Origin: Clostridia bacterium
GTDB lineage: Bacteria > Bacillota > Clostridia > Christensenellales > Aristaeellaceae
Length of the DNA: 40,916 bases
Assembly (NCBI GenBank): GCA_017526525.1
Contig: JAFXRG010000040.1
Span: forward strand, 1-40,916
Direction of reading: 5' to 3'
How positions within the stretch are numbered: the stretch's first letter is position 1; each line of letters begins with the position of its first letter. The notes beneath the pieces are model-generated. The model made no database searches. It was not told the origin of the DNA and saw nothing but the letters and a program-made list of their open reading frames with translations. Below, piece by piece: positions 32,606 to 40,916 of the stretch. A program made the translations under genes and the position numbers.

Positions 32606-33028
32606 ATGCCGCAGTTCAGTTCACTGGAGGAAGCCCGCGCCTTTTTTGAGGGAGACCGCTACGCTATGGAAAACGGAATCAGCCTGGAAGAAATCCTGCC
32701 GGACGGAACGGTATGCAGTATGACCCTGACCGGGCATCACCACAATGCGGAAGGCGGCGTCATGGGCGGCGCTGTACTGACCCTGATCGACTTTGCTTTT
32801 GCCACCGCCGCCTGCAATGTACACCGGCCTACCGTGGCCCAGCAGATCAGCATGAACTTCCTGAACGCGTCCAGGGGGCATGTCCTGACCGCAAGATCCG
32901 TCTGCCGCAAGGACGGCAGGACCAGCTGCGTCTATCAGGTGGATATAACAGACGACCTGGGCCGCGATATTGCCCAGGCCGTCGTAACCGGCTTTAAAAT
33001 GCAGCCGCCGTCTTCCCAAAGTCGCTGA
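32606..33028 (+). CDS. PaaI-type hotdog thioesterase
   Basis: A 140-residue hotdog-fold protein that should hydrolyse an acyl- or aryl-CoA thioester. The HHHNAEGGVMGGAVLTLIDFA block contains the expected catalytic Asn-Gly-Gly region and the helix of the fold. Length and motif order fit the PaaI family. The ATG at 32606 has TTTGGAGGG upstream. It is a single gene between pheA and the convergent purB; its substrate is not known. Confidence 0.88.
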   Translation: MPQFSSLEEARAFFEGDRYAMENGISLEEILPDGTVCSMTLTGHHHNAEGGVMGGAVLTLIDFAFATAACNVHRPTVAQQISMNFLNASRGHVLTARSVCRKDGRTSCVYQVDITDDLGRDIAQAVVTGFKMQPPSSQSR

Positions 33029-33070
33029 AGATCGGCCGTGCGTGCCTTTTCTCCGTGTTTGCCTTTCTGA

Positions 33071-34486
33071 TTACAGGTTAATTTCCGCCGTGGTTTCCCG
33101 GATGCCTTCCAGCAAAGGCTGTACCTTGGCCAGGAAACGGGTTACCTGCTCTGCGCAGCGGCCGGTATAGAGTTTCGGATCCAGAACGGATTCCATCTCT
33201 TCCCGGGTCAGGCCGAACTGTTTTTCCGCCGCCAGCCGTGCCAGCAGGTCGCATTCCCGGCCTTCCTTCATTTCCGCGGTGGCTTCCATGGAGCACCGGC
33301 GGATGATTTCATGCAGCTCCTGCCGGTTTCCGCCGCGCTTCACCGCCTCCATCAGCAGGTTCTCCGTAGCCAGGAAAGGCAGGTATTCCCGAATCGTCTT
33401 GTCCACAATCTTTTCATTCACATGCAGTCCGTCCGTCACATTCTGCGTCAGCCGCAGGATCGCATCCGCGCACAGGAATCCTTCCGGAATGGAAATCCGC
33501 CGGTTGGCCGAGTCATCCAGCGTCCGCTCCAGCCACTGCACAGAGGCCGTCAGCGGCGCGTTCAGCGCGTCCGCCATCAGGTAGCGGGACAGGGAGCAGA
33601 TCCGCTCGCAGCGCATGGGGTTCCGCTTGTAAGCCATGGCGGAAGACCCGATCTGGTTTTTCTCAAAAGGCTCCTCCACCTGGCGGTCATGCTGCAGCAG
33701 GCGGATATCGTTCGCCATCCGGCAGGCGCTCTGCGCAATGGAGGACAGCGCGTTCAGGATCCGGCTGTCCGTCTTGCGGGGATAGGTCTGCCCGCTGACA
33801 TCAAAGCATTCGTCAAAGCCGAAGCCTGCCGCCAGCGCCCGGTTCATATCGTCGATTTTGCTTCCGTCCCCGTCAAACAGATCCATGAAGCTGGCTTCGG
33901 TGCCGGTGGTTCCGCGGCATCCCAGGAATTTGATATTCTCAATCGCGAAATCCACTTCCCGCAGGTCCGTCAGGAAATCCTGCATCCAGAGGGTGGCCCG
34001 CTTTCCCACGGTCACCGGCTGGGCCGGCTGGTAATGGGTATATCCCAGGGTAGGCAGGTCCTTGGTTTTCTCCGCAAACCGGGCAAGGTGCGCCAGCACG
34101 GAAAGGATCTCTCCCCGCAGGTAGCGCAGCGCATCCCGGTACAGGATCAGGTCCGCGTTGTCCGTTACATAGCAGCTGGTGGCTCCCAGGTGGATAATCC
34201 CGGCTGCGGAAGGCGCCGCCTTGCCGTAGGCGTACACATGCGCCATGACGTCGTGCCGCACTTCCTTTTCCCGTTGCTGCACGCATGCATAGTCAATGTC
34301 GGTAATATGCGCTTCCAGCTCCCGGACCTGCTCCTCCGTAATCGGAAGGCCCAGCCGGTGCTCCTCCCGGGCCAGCGCCACCCAGAGCTTCCGCCAGGTC
34401 TGGTAGCGGGTGTCCGCGGAAAACAGGTTCAGCATATAATCGGATGCGTAACGGGATGCCAGCGGGGATTCGTAACGGTCTGTCAT
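33071..34486 (-). CDS. purB: adenylosuccinate lyase
   Basis: A 471-residue lyase that acts twice in purine synthesis, releasing fumarate from SAICAR and adenylosuccinate. The signature SSAMAYKRNPMR (near residue 281) and the earlier GATSCYVTDNAD are clear. The length, and the text QTYPRKTD followed by EEPFEKNQIGSSAM, resemble the animal-type ADSL and not the shorter B. subtilis type. The gene follows purA by 18 bp, so the two are cotranscribed and together convert IMP to AMP. Confidence 0.96.
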   Translation of the reverse strand: MTDRYESPLASRYASDYMLNLFSADTRYQTWRKLWVALAREEHRLGLPITEEQVRELEAHITDIDYACVQQREKEVRHDVMAHVYAYGKAAPSAAGIIHLGATSCYVTDNADLILYRDALRYLRGEILSVLAHLARFAEKTKDLPTLGYTHYQPAQPVTVGKRATLWMQDFLTDLREVDFAIENIKFLGCRGTTGTEASFMDLFDGDGSKIDDMNRALAAGFGFDECFDVSGQTYPRKTDSRILNALSSIAQSACRMANDIRLLQHDRQVEEPFEKNQIGSSAMAYKRNPMRCERICSLSRYLMADALNAPLTASVQWLERTLDDSANRRISIPEGFLCADAILRLTQNVTDGLHVNEKIVDKTIREYLPFLATENLLMEAVKRGGNRQELHEIIRRCSMEATAEMKEGRECDLLARLAAEKQFGLTREEMESVLDPKLYTGRCAEQVTRFLAKVQPLLEGIRETTAEINL

Positions 34487-34504
34487 TTCTCTGTTCCTCC
34501 GGTT

Positions 34505-35779
34505 TTATCGTTCAATGATACTGTCGCGTTCCGCGCCGACAGATACGTAGGCAATCGGGCACCCGATTGCTTTTTCTATCAGGTTCACATAGTCCCGGGC
34601 CTCCCGGGGCAGGTCCTCCCAGCGGCGAACTCCCGAAATATCGGTGTTCCAGCCCGGAACCGTTTCAATCACCGGCTCCGCCCGACCCAGGTCCGTGGGG
34701 AACGGGAATTCATCGGTTTCCTTCCCGTCCAGCCGGTACCGGACACAAACCGGAATTTCCTTCAGGGAGCTGAGCACGTCCAGCTTGGTCAGGGCAATTT
34801 TCGTTGCCGCCTGCACTTCCACCCCGTAGCGGGTTGCCACCAGGTCCACCGGGCCCACCCGGCGGGGACGTCCCGTTTTCGCGCCGTATTCCTTTCCGGC
34901 CTCCCGCAGCTTTTCCGCTTCCTCCCCGAACATCTCGCAGACAAAGGGGCCTTCGCCCACGCAGGTGGAATAGGCCTTCACCACACCAATCACGTCCGTC
35001 AGCTTCAGGGAAGGCAGGCCGGAACCGATGGGCGCATAGGCCGCGGTGGTGTTGGAGGAGGTGGTGTAGGGATAGATTCCGTAGTCCAGGTCCCGCAGCG
35101 CCCCCAGCTGGGCTTCCAGCAGCATGCTCCTGCCCTGCTTTTTCGCTTCCTTCAGCAGGGCGCCCGTATCGCACACAAAGGGCCGGATCGGCTCGCAGAA
35201 ATCATGAATCCATGCTTCCAGCCGTTCCATCGTGTACGGTTCGCTGTGGTAAACGCCGGTCAGCGTCAGGTTCTTCCACTCCAGCAGCTCCTTCAGGTGC
35301 GCCCGGAAATGCTCCGGATCCGCCATTTCGCCGGCCAGCACGGTCTTTTTCTGGTACTTGTCGGAATAGAAGGGCGCAATTCCCTGCTTCGTGGAGCCGT
35401 ACATTTTATCCGCCAGGCGCTGTTCCTCCAGCGCGTCCAGGTCCCGGTGCCACGGCAGGAGCAGGGACGCCCGGTTGCTGATTTTCAGGTTTTCCGGCGT
35501 CAGGGAAATTCCTTTTTCCCGGACCTCCAGGATTTCCTTCCACAGGTTTTCCGGATCCAGCGCAACACCGTTTCCCAGGATATTGATCACGCCGTCATGA
35601 AAAATACCGGAAGGCAACAGATGCAGTGCAAAAGTCCCCCGATCGTTAATTACCGTATGCCCGGCGTTTCCGCCGCCCTGGTAACGGATGACATAGTCGT
35701 AAGACGCCGTCAGCAGATCCACAATCCTGCCTTTTCCCTCGTCTCCCCAGTTGATTCCGACAATCGCGCAGGTGTTCAT
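34505..35779 (-). CDS. purA: adenylosuccinate synthase
   Basis: A 424-residue GTP-dependent enzyme that joins IMP and aspartate. The N-terminal phosphate loop reads NWGDEGKGR, with Asn where the family usually has Gln. GGGNAGHT, the DPENLWKE segment, and QLGALRDLDYG later on also fit PurA. The ATG at 35779 has AAGGAGG six bases upstream; a start five codons earlier would include that site. A TATAAT at 35834-35839 suggests a promoter of its own, although pyrG ends only 118 bp upstream on the same strand. Confidence 0.95.
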   Translation of the reverse strand: MNTCAIVGINWGDEGKGRIVDLLTASYDYVIRYQGGGNAGHTVINDRGTFALHLLPSGIFHDGVINILGNGVALDPENLWKEILEVREKGISLTPENLKISNRASLLLPWHRDLDALEEQRLADKMYGSTKQGIAPFYSDKYQKKTVLAGEMADPEHFRAHLKELLEWKNLTLTGVYHSEPYTMERLEAWIHDFCEPIRPFVCDTGALLKEAKKQGRSMLLEAQLGALRDLDYGIYPYTTSSNTTAAYAPIGSGLPSLKLTDVIGVVKAYSTCVGEGPFVCEMFGEEAEKLREAGKEYGAKTGRPRRVGPVDLVATRYGVEVQAATKIALTKLDVLSSLKEIPVCVRYRLDGKETDEFPFPTDLGRAEPVIETVPGWNTDISGVRRWEDLPREARDYVNLIEKAIGCPIAYVSVGAERDSIIER

Positions 35780-35833
35780 ACAGACCTCCTTCATGCCGCG
35801 GTGAGGCTTTCCGCCGAAAAATCACAACGGCTT

Positions 35834-35839
35834 ATTATA
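35834..35839 (-). promoter_or_regulatory. -10 box of the purA-purB operon
   Basis: A perfect TATAAT on the minus strand lies 55 bp before the purA start. No good -35 box is found at 16-18 bp. No PurR-box or purine riboswitch fold is evident. Confidence 0.5.
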
Positions 35840-35896
35840 CACCTTCCGCGATTGGCAATCTACTGCCTGATGTGTTTTTTTTCAGAACGGATTCCT

Positions 35897-37507
35897 TTAT
35901 TTTGCGGTTCCCTGTTTCAGCGCGGCGCCGATGAACCCCAGGAACAGCGGATGCGGCCGGTTCGGCCGGCTCTTGAATTCCGGATGGAACTGTACCCCCA
36001 CAAAGAAGGATTCTCCGGGGATTTCCACCGTTTCCACCAGTCTTCCGTCCGGGGACTGGCCGGACAGGCACAGTCCGGCCTGCTCCAGCGTTTCCCGGTA
36101 TCCGTTGGCAAACTCATACCGGTGGCGGTGGCGTTCGCTGATTTCCGTTTTCCCGTAGCAGCGGGCGATGACCGTACCCTCCTTCAGGATGCAGGGATAT
36201 TTTCCCAGCCGCAGGGTGCCGCCCTTGTCAATTTCATCGTTCTGCCCGGGCATATAGTGGATCACCTGGTGCGGGCTGTTTTCGTCAAATTCATGGGAGT
36301 TGGCTCCCGCCAGGCCTGCCGCGTTCCGCGCAAATTCAATGACGGAAATCTGCATACCCAAACAGATGCCGAAGTACGGAACATGATGCTCCCGGGCATA
36401 CTTCGCGGCCAGGATCATCCCTTCGATGCCCCGGCTGCCAAAACCGCCCGGAACGATGATGCCCTGCAGGGAGAAAAGTTTTTCTTCAATATTCGCCTCC
36501 GTCAGGGTTTCGGAATCGATCCAGTCAATCTCCACCTTCGCGTCCAGGGAGTATCCCGCGTGCCGCAGCGCTTCCGCCACGGAAAGGTAGGCGTCGTGCA
36601 GCTGGACATACTTCCCCACCAGGCCGATTTTGACCTTGTGGTTCTGGTGTTTCACCCGCTCCACCATCTTTTTCCAGTCGGCCAGGTCCGGTTCCGGGGC
36701 GTCCAGCCCCAGCTCCCGGCAGATCACCGCGGACAGGTTTGCTTCCTCCAGCATCAACGGCGCTTCGTACAGGATCGGCAGGGTCAGGTTCTCAATCACG
36801 CAGTCCGGTTTCACATTGCAGAAATGGGAAATTTTGGAAAATATGCTTTCGTCCGTAATCTTCTCATCGGTCCGCAGCACAATGATGTTCGGGGTAATGC
36901 CCATTCCCTGCAGTTCCTTGACGGAATGCTGGGTCGGCTTGGATTTATGCTCTCCGCTGGCCTTCAGGTACGGCACCAGGGTCACATGCACATACAGCGT
37001 GTTTTCCCGTCCGGCCTCCAGGCCCACCTGGCGGATCGCTTCAATAAATGGCTGGCTCTCGATGTCGCCGATGGTGCCGCCGATTTCGGTAATGACAATA
37101 TCCGCGTCCGTCTTTTCCCCGACCCGGTAGATAAAGCGCTTGATTTCATCCGTTACATGGGGAATCGTCTGCACGGTGGATCCCAGGTAGCCTCCCTGGC
37201 GTTCCTTATGCAGCACGTTGGAAAAAACCTTGCCGGTGGTCAGGTTGGAATATTTGTTCAGGTCCTCATCAATAAAGCGTTCATAGTGACCCAGGTCCAG
37301 GTCCGTTTCCGCGCCGTCCTCGGTCACGTAAACCTCCCCGTGCTGATAGGGGCTCATGGTGCCGGGATCCACGTTGATATACGGATCCAGCTTCTGCGCC
37401 GCCACCTTCAGTCCGCGGGCCTTCAGCAGCCGCCCCACGGAGGCCGCCGTAATTCCTTTTCCCAGTCCGGATACCACGCCTCCGGTCACAAAAATATACT
37501 TGGGCAT
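35897..37507 (-). CDS. pyrG: CTP synthase
   Basis: A 536-residue enzyme that makes CTP from UTP, ATP and glutamine. The N-terminal synthetase begins with [16 protein letters not shown] and includes GGTIGDIE. The C-terminal glutaminase has GICLGMQ with the nucleophilic Cys, and the late HPEFKSRP with the His and Glu of the triad. All catalytic parts are present at normal length. It lies 18 bp after dapL; the start follows CAGGAGGAA. Confidence 0.97.
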   Translation of the reverse strand: MPKYIFVTGGVVSGLGKGITAASVGRLLKARGLKVAAQKLDPYINVDPGTMSPYQHGEVYVTEDGAETDLDLGHYERFIDEDLNKYSNLTTGKVFSNVLHKERQGGYLGSTVQTIPHVTDEIKRFIYRVGEKTDADIVITEIGGTIGDIESQPFIEAIRQVGLEAGRENTLYVHVTLVPYLKASGEHKSKPTQHSVKELQGMGITPNIIVLRTDEKITDESIFSKISHFCNVKPDCVIENLTLPILYEAPLMLEEANLSAVICRELGLDAPEPDLADWKKMVERVKHQNHKVKIGLVGKYVQLHDAYLSVAEALRHAGYSLDAKVEIDWIDSETLTEANIEEKLFSLQGIIVPGGFGSRGIEGMILAAKYAREHHVPYFGICLGMQISVIEFARNAAGLAGANSHEFDENSPHQVIHYMPGQNDEIDKGGTLRLGKYPCILKEGTVIARCYGKTEISERHRHRYEFANGYRETLEQAGLCLSGQSPDGRLVETVEIPGESFFVGVQFHPEFKSRPNRPHPLFLGFIGAALKQGTAK

Positions 37508-37525
37508 TGTTCCGTTCCTCCTGTT

Positions 37526-38713
37526 TTATAAACCCTGAACCAGGGACTGAATCCGTTCCGCCGCGATGCGGGTCTCCTTCGCGTCCCCGAAGGAGGAAAG
37601 GCGAAAAAACCCTTCGCCGCTGGCGCCGAACCCTTCGCCCGGCGTTCCGATCACCTGGATCCTGTCCAGCATCAGGTCAAAGAAATCCCAGCTCTTCATG
37701 CCCTTCGGGCAGGCCATCCAGATATACGGTGCGTTCTTTCCGCCCCAGTAGCGGATTCCGGCCCGGTCCAGCGCTTCCATCAGCACCCGGGCATTCTGCT
37801 TGTAATACCGGATGTTTTCGTAAATTTGCCGCTGTCCTTTCCCGGTAAACACGGCGATACCGGCCTTCTGCAGGATATAGGAAATGCCGTTGGTTTTCGT
37901 GGTCCGGTTCCGGACCCACATGGCGTTCAGGTTCATCCCGCCCCGCTCCAGCGCTTTCGGAATCACGGTATACCCCAGCCGGGTTCCGGTAAATCCCGCC
38001 GTTTTGGACAGGGAGCAGATTTCGATGGCGCACTTTTCGGCCCCCGGAATTTCAAAAATGCTGTGGGGCAGGTCCCCTTCGATAAACGCCTCGTAAGCGG
38101 CATCAAAAAGAATCACGGCGCCCCGGTCGTTGGCAAAGTCCACCCACTGTTGCAGCTGTTCCCGGTTATAGACCGCCCCGGTGGGATTGTTGGGCGAGCA
38201 CAGGTACAGCAGGTCTGCGTCTGTGTCCTTTCCCGGCAGCGGCAGGAAATCATTTTCCGATCCGGCGCTCAGGAAGGAAACCTTTCGTCCCGCCATGATG
38301 CTGGCATCCACATAGGCCGGGTAGGCCGGCTGGGTCACCAGCGCCGCGGAAGCGGGATCAAACAGGTCCAGGATATCTCCCAGCTCATCGCTGGCCCCGC
38401 TGGAAACGAAGATTTCCTCCGGATCCGGCTGAACCCCGCGGCGGGCGTAATATCCCGCCACGGCAAGGCGGAATTCCGGAATGCCGCACTCCGGGGTATA
38501 TCCATGAAAAGTATCCGCCGCCGCCTGGTCCTCCACCGCGTGATGCAGCGCCTCAATCACCGCGCCGCACAGCGGCCGGGAAACGTCCCCGATGCCCAGC
38601 CGGTAAACCGGCAGGTCCGGATGCTTTGCCCGGTAAGCCGCCACCTGTTTTGAAATGCGGAAAAACAAATAGGAATCCTTCAGATTTGCATAGTTCCGGT
38701 TTGGCGTCAGCAT
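37526..38713 (-). CDS. dapL: LL-diaminopimelate aminotransferase
   Basis: A 395-residue PLP enzyme that makes LL-diaminopimelate directly from tetrahydrodipicolinate, giving lysine and cell-wall precursor. The N-terminus (NRNYANLKDSYLF) and the RLGIGDVSRPLC block are typical of DapL. The PLP-binding lysine is in SLSKTAGFTGTRLGY (Lys237), and SSGASDELGD and NNPTGAVY are present. The ATG at 38713 fits AAAGAGG; an upstream GTG directly abuts that site. It lies between glmS (21 bp) and pyrG (18 bp). Confidence 0.94.
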   Translation of the reverse strand: MLTPNRNYANLKDSYLFFRISKQVAAYRAKHPDLPVYRLGIGDVSRPLCGAVIEALHHAVEDQAAADTFHGYTPECGIPEFRLAVAGYYARRGVQPDPEEIFVSSGASDELGDILDLFDPASAALVTQPAYPAYVDASIMAGRKVSFLSAGSENDFLPLPGKDTDADLLYLCSPNNPTGAVYNREQLQQWVDFANDRGAVILFDAAYEAFIEGDLPHSIFEIPGAEKCAIEICSLSKTAGFTGTRLGYTVIPKALERGGMNLNAMWVRNRTTKTNGISYILQKAGIAVFTGKGQRQIYENIRYYKQNARVLMEALDRAGIRYWGGKNAPYIWMACPKGMKSWDFFDLMLDRIQVIGTPGEGFGASGEGFFRLSSFGDAKETRIAAERIQSLVQGL

Positions 38714-38734
38714 CGGGCCCACCTCTTTCTTTTT

Positions 38735-40603
38735 TTATTCCACGGTAACGCTCTTGGCAAGATTTCTCGGCTTGTCCACGTCAAGCCCCCGGTTGACGCT
38801 GGTGTAATAGGCCAGCAGCTGCAGCGGAATCACTGCCAGAGAAGCCATGAAATGCTCGTCCGTTTTCGGAATGTACACGGTAAAGTTGACGGAATCCTCC
38901 ACGGAGAAATTCCCGTTTGTGGTAATCCCCAGCAGGTACGCTCCCCGGGACTTGCACTCCATCATATTGGACACGGTTTTTTCGTAAAGTTCTTTCTGGG
39001 TCAGCACGCCGATCACCAGCGTATTGTTTTCAATCAGGCTGATGGTGCCGTGCTTCAGTTCTCCCGCCGCGTAGGCTTCCGAATGAATATAGCTGATTTC
39101 CTTCATCTTCAGGCTGCCTTCCAGGCTGATGGCGTAATCCAGGCCCCGCCCGATAAAGAAAATGTCATGCGTATTGGCCATCTTGGAGGAGAACCACTGC
39201 AGCCTTTCCTTCTCCTCCAGGATCCGCGTAATCTTTTCCGGAATCAGCGCCAGCTCCTCCAGCAGGCGTCCTGCTTCCTCCCCGGTCATTTTTCCCCGCA
39301 CGCAGGCCAGGTGAACCGCCAGCACGTCCGCGGCAATCAGCTGGGCGCTGTAGGCCTTGGTGGTGGCAACGGCAATTTCCGGCCCCGCCAGGGTGTAAAG
39401 CACGTGGTCCGATTCCCGGGCAATGGTTGAGCCGATGACATTTACAATGGCCAGCGTCACGGCGCCCCGTTCCTTTGCCACCCGCAGGGCTGCCAGGCTG
39501 TCCGCCGTCTCGCCGGACTGGGAAATCACAATCACCAGCGTGTTGGCGCTCATGGGAATATTCCGGTAGCGGAACTCGGAAGCCAGCTCCACCCGCACGG
39601 GAATTCCGGCCAGATCCTCAATCACATACTGGGCCGCCATCCCCACATGCCAGGCGGAACCGCAGGCAACGATATGAATCTGCTCAAAGGCGCGAATCTG
39701 CTCCTCCGTCAGGCCGGTTTCCGACAGATCGGTCTTTCCGTCCCGGACCATGCTGTTGAGCGTATCCCGCACCGCCGCCGGCTGTTCGTGGATTTCCTTG
39801 AGCATAAAATGCTCAAAACCGCCTTTTTCCGCCGCCGCCGCGTCCCAGGTGATCTCCGTCAGCGGCATTTCCACTTCGTCGCCGTTCAGGTCATAAAACA
39901 GGACCTTGCCGGGAGAGACCCTTGCCACCTGGAGGTTGTCGATATAGTAAACCTGGCGGGTGTATTTCAGGATCGCCGGCACATCGGACGCCAGGTAGGA
40001 CTCCCCGTCCTCCACCCCGATAATCAGGGGAGAATCCTTCCGGGCCGCAAAAACCTCGTCCGGATAATCCTTGAACATCAGCGCCAGCGCATAGCTGCCC
40101 CGGATCCGGACCATGGTCCGGGTAATGGCGTCCACCGGGCCGATTTTGTATTTCTTGTAATAGTAGTCCACCAGCTTCACAGCCACTTCCGTATCCGTGT
40201 CGCTGTAGAAGGCGTAGCCGTGCCGAAGCAGCTTTTCCTTCAGCTCCGTATAGTTTTCGATAATCCCGTTATGCACGCCCACCACGTCGGACTCCACCGC
40301 CCCGCTGCCGGAGCCGGAGCAGTTGCCGCTCACATGCGGATGGGCGTTGACGATGCTCGGATCTCCGTGGGTCGCCCAGCGGGTATGCCCGATGCCGCAG
40401 CATCCGGCCAGCGCCCTGCCCTGATCCGTTTTGTCCGCCAGGTGATACAGCTTTCCGGTGGCCTTGACCACCTCCGCCAGTGCCGTTCCGTTGCGTACTG
40501 CCAGCCCGGCCGAGTCATATCCCCTGTACTCCAGCCGGGAAAGGCTGTCCAGCAGGATGGGCGCCGCCTGGCGCCGCCCGGTAAATCCGACTATTCCGCA
40601 CAT
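38735..40603 (-). CDS. glmS: glutamine-fructose-6-phosphate aminotransferase
   Basis: A 622-residue isomerizing enzyme that makes glucosamine-6-phosphate for peptidoglycan. The mature N-terminus begins at Cys2 (CGIVGF), the glutaminase nucleophile, followed by RLEYRGYDSAG and HTRWATHG. Two SIS domains follow (ISQSGETADS near the first) and the protein ends in the expected KSVTVE. Length is slightly above the usual 600-610, owing to a short extra stretch (GNCSGSGSG) near residue 95. The start has CCGGAGG upstream. It opens the glmS-dapL-pyrG run. Confidence 0.97.
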   Translation of the reverse strand: MCGIVGFTGRRQAAPILLDSLSRLEYRGYDSAGLAVRNGTALAEVVKATGKLYHLADKTDQGRALAGCCGIGHTRWATHGDPSIVNAHPHVSGNCSGSGSGAVESDVVGVHNGIIENYTELKEKLLRHGYAFYSDTDTEVAVKLVDYYYKKYKIGPVDAITRTMVRIRGSYALALMFKDYPDEVFAARKDSPLIIGVEDGESYLASDVPAILKYTRQVYYIDNLQVARVSPGKVLFYDLNGDEVEMPLTEITWDAAAAEKGGFEHFMLKEIHEQPAAVRDTLNSMVRDGKTDLSETGLTEEQIRAFEQIHIVACGSAWHVGMAAQYVIEDLAGIPVRVELASEFRYRNIPMSANTLVIVISQSGETADSLAALRVAKERGAVTLAIVNVIGSTIARESDHVLYTLAGPEIAVATTKAYSAQLIAADVLAVHLACVRGKMTGEEAGRLLEELALIPEKITRILEEKERLQWFSSKMANTHDIFFIGRGLDYAISLEGSLKMKEISYIHSEAYAAGELKHGTISLIENNTLVIGVLTQKELYEKTVSNMMECKSRGAYLLGITTNGNFSVEDSVNFTVYIPKTDEHFMASLAVIPLQLLAYYTSVNRGLDVDKPRNLAKSVTVE

Positions 40604-40644
40604 ATTTTATGATCCTCCGGATTTCAAAGAAGTAGGAGACACGG

Positions 40645-40660
40645 ATGTTATTTGTAACAT
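40645..40660. promoter_or_regulatory. palindrome in the glmS leader
   Basis: ATGTTA and TAACAT, separated by TTTG, form a perfect inverted repeat between the glmS promoter and its start. It could be an operator or a small RNA hairpin. The leader is only about 75 bases, too short for a glmS ribozyme, and none of the ribozyme core is seen. Confidence 0.45.
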
Positions 40661-40684
40661 AACCTCATCGCAATGTCCCGGTGG

Positions 40685-40714
40685 ATTCTATCATTTTGCG
40701 CCCGATAATGTCAA
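40685..40714 (-). promoter_or_regulatory. promoter of glmS
   Basis: On the minus strand, a perfect TTGACA (40709-40714) and TAGAAT (40685-40690) are 18 bp apart. Confidence 0.75.
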
Positions 40715-40752
40715 TACATTATAATACATTAATACATCTGAAACACACAGGA

Positions 40753-40776
40753 ACCGGGCGCCCGAAGGCGCCCGGT
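40753..40776. terminator. hairpin upstream of the glmS promoter
   Basis: A perfect 10-bp GC-rich stem (40753-40762 with 40767-40776) closes a CGAA loop. On the minus strand it is followed by TCCTGTGTGTTTC, a weak T-rich tail. It probably ends a minus-strand gene beyond the right edge. Confidence 0.5.
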
Positions 40777-40916
40777 GTACAGAAACATTAAATGACCACA
40801 ACGAAGGACATTAATATCAAACAAAAACATTATATTTGTATAATTTTCATATTTATAAATTTAAAACAATACTATTTAACAATAAAATACAATAAAAGCT
40901 AACAAATATATTGAGC
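40777..40916. other. AT-rich gene-free right edge
   Basis: No gene, RNA or repeat is recognised here. Base content changes abruptly from the GC-rich glmS region to mostly A and T, with many short TATA-like runs. It may be the intergenic region of the next gene, or the edge of a region with a different base composition. Confidence 0.5.

Noticed and set aside
33311-37531. A 1406-codon open frame on the plus strand
   Set aside because: It lies opposite purB, purA and pyrG, all certain genes. Its protein is rich in His, Arg, Gln and Pro with no domain pattern, as expected for an antisense shadow of GC-biased codons.
40604-40684. glmS ribozyme riboswitch
   Set aside because: The leader is too short and the conserved core bases are not found.
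1-40916. CRISPR arrays, tRNA genes, insertion sequences, prophage
   Set aside because: No regular short repeats with spacers, cloverleaf sequences, transposases or phage genes were seen on reading both strands.

Overview
The window looks like part of the chromosome of an anaerobic, fairly GC-rich Clostridia-type Firmicute. Supporting signs are strong AGGAGG ribosome binding sites, sigma-A promoters (TTGACA/TATAAT-like), a group B-like [FeFe] hydrogenase, rubrerythrin, LL-diaminopimelate aminotransferase, HelD and Sec signal peptides ending in ALAE-like sites. An uncultured gut or rumen lineage of the Christensenellales/Aristaeella kind is my inference; no rRNA or other phylogenetic marker was tested. 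I see no tRNA, rRNA, CRISPR array, insertion sequence or prophage gene. Thirty-two protein genes cover nearly all of it, and only the two ends (about 1-320 and 40604-40916) are gene-free and AT-rich.

Layout. (1) 323-7143, minus strand: a small exported protein, then a tight five-gene run read from right to left: mannonate dehydratase (uxuA), polyphosphate kinase (ppk1), ROK sugar kinase, alpha/beta hydrolase and aldo/keto reductase. A perfect palindrome lies at the uxuA start. (2) 7282-14958: a cyclic-di-GMP block with a 1296-residue fusion (LacI-type ligand-binding domain, degenerate GGDEF, intact EAL, C-terminal beta-solenoid-like repeats), a membrane diguanylate cyclase, a small GlsB/YeaQ membrane protein and a membrane EAL phosphodiesterase. 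(3) 15158-20239: a LacI-type regulator, a GltD-like flavoprotein divergent from the [FeFe] hydrogenase, and a sugar-phosphate isomerase-like protein. (4) 20319-22820: a polar amino-acid ABC transporter operon with a terminator between its first two genes. (5) 22819-27869: an exported zinc-ribbon/glycan-binding protein, HelD, a metallophosphoesterase and rubrerythrin. (6) 27904-31138: a ParB-like/HAD fusion overlapping a second HAD protein, then an M48 membrane protease and a small membrane protein. (7) 31160-40714: housekeeping biosynthesis (pheA, a hotdog thioesterase, purB, purA, pyrG, dapL, glmS).

How the genes may work together. The c-di-GMP block holds one synthase and two apparently active hydrolases, one with a small-molecule sensor, so sugar or metabolite sensing could set c-di-GMP levels. 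The minus-strand run may link hexuronate breakdown to polyphosphate and sugar phosphorylation. glmS, dapL and pyrG are closely spaced and feed cell-wall and nucleotide synthesis, with purA-purB just downstream.

The most unusual items are the sensor-EAL-solenoid fusion, the ParB-HAD/HAD pair and the exported protein with two zinc ribbons. All functional statements come from motif reading without database searches.
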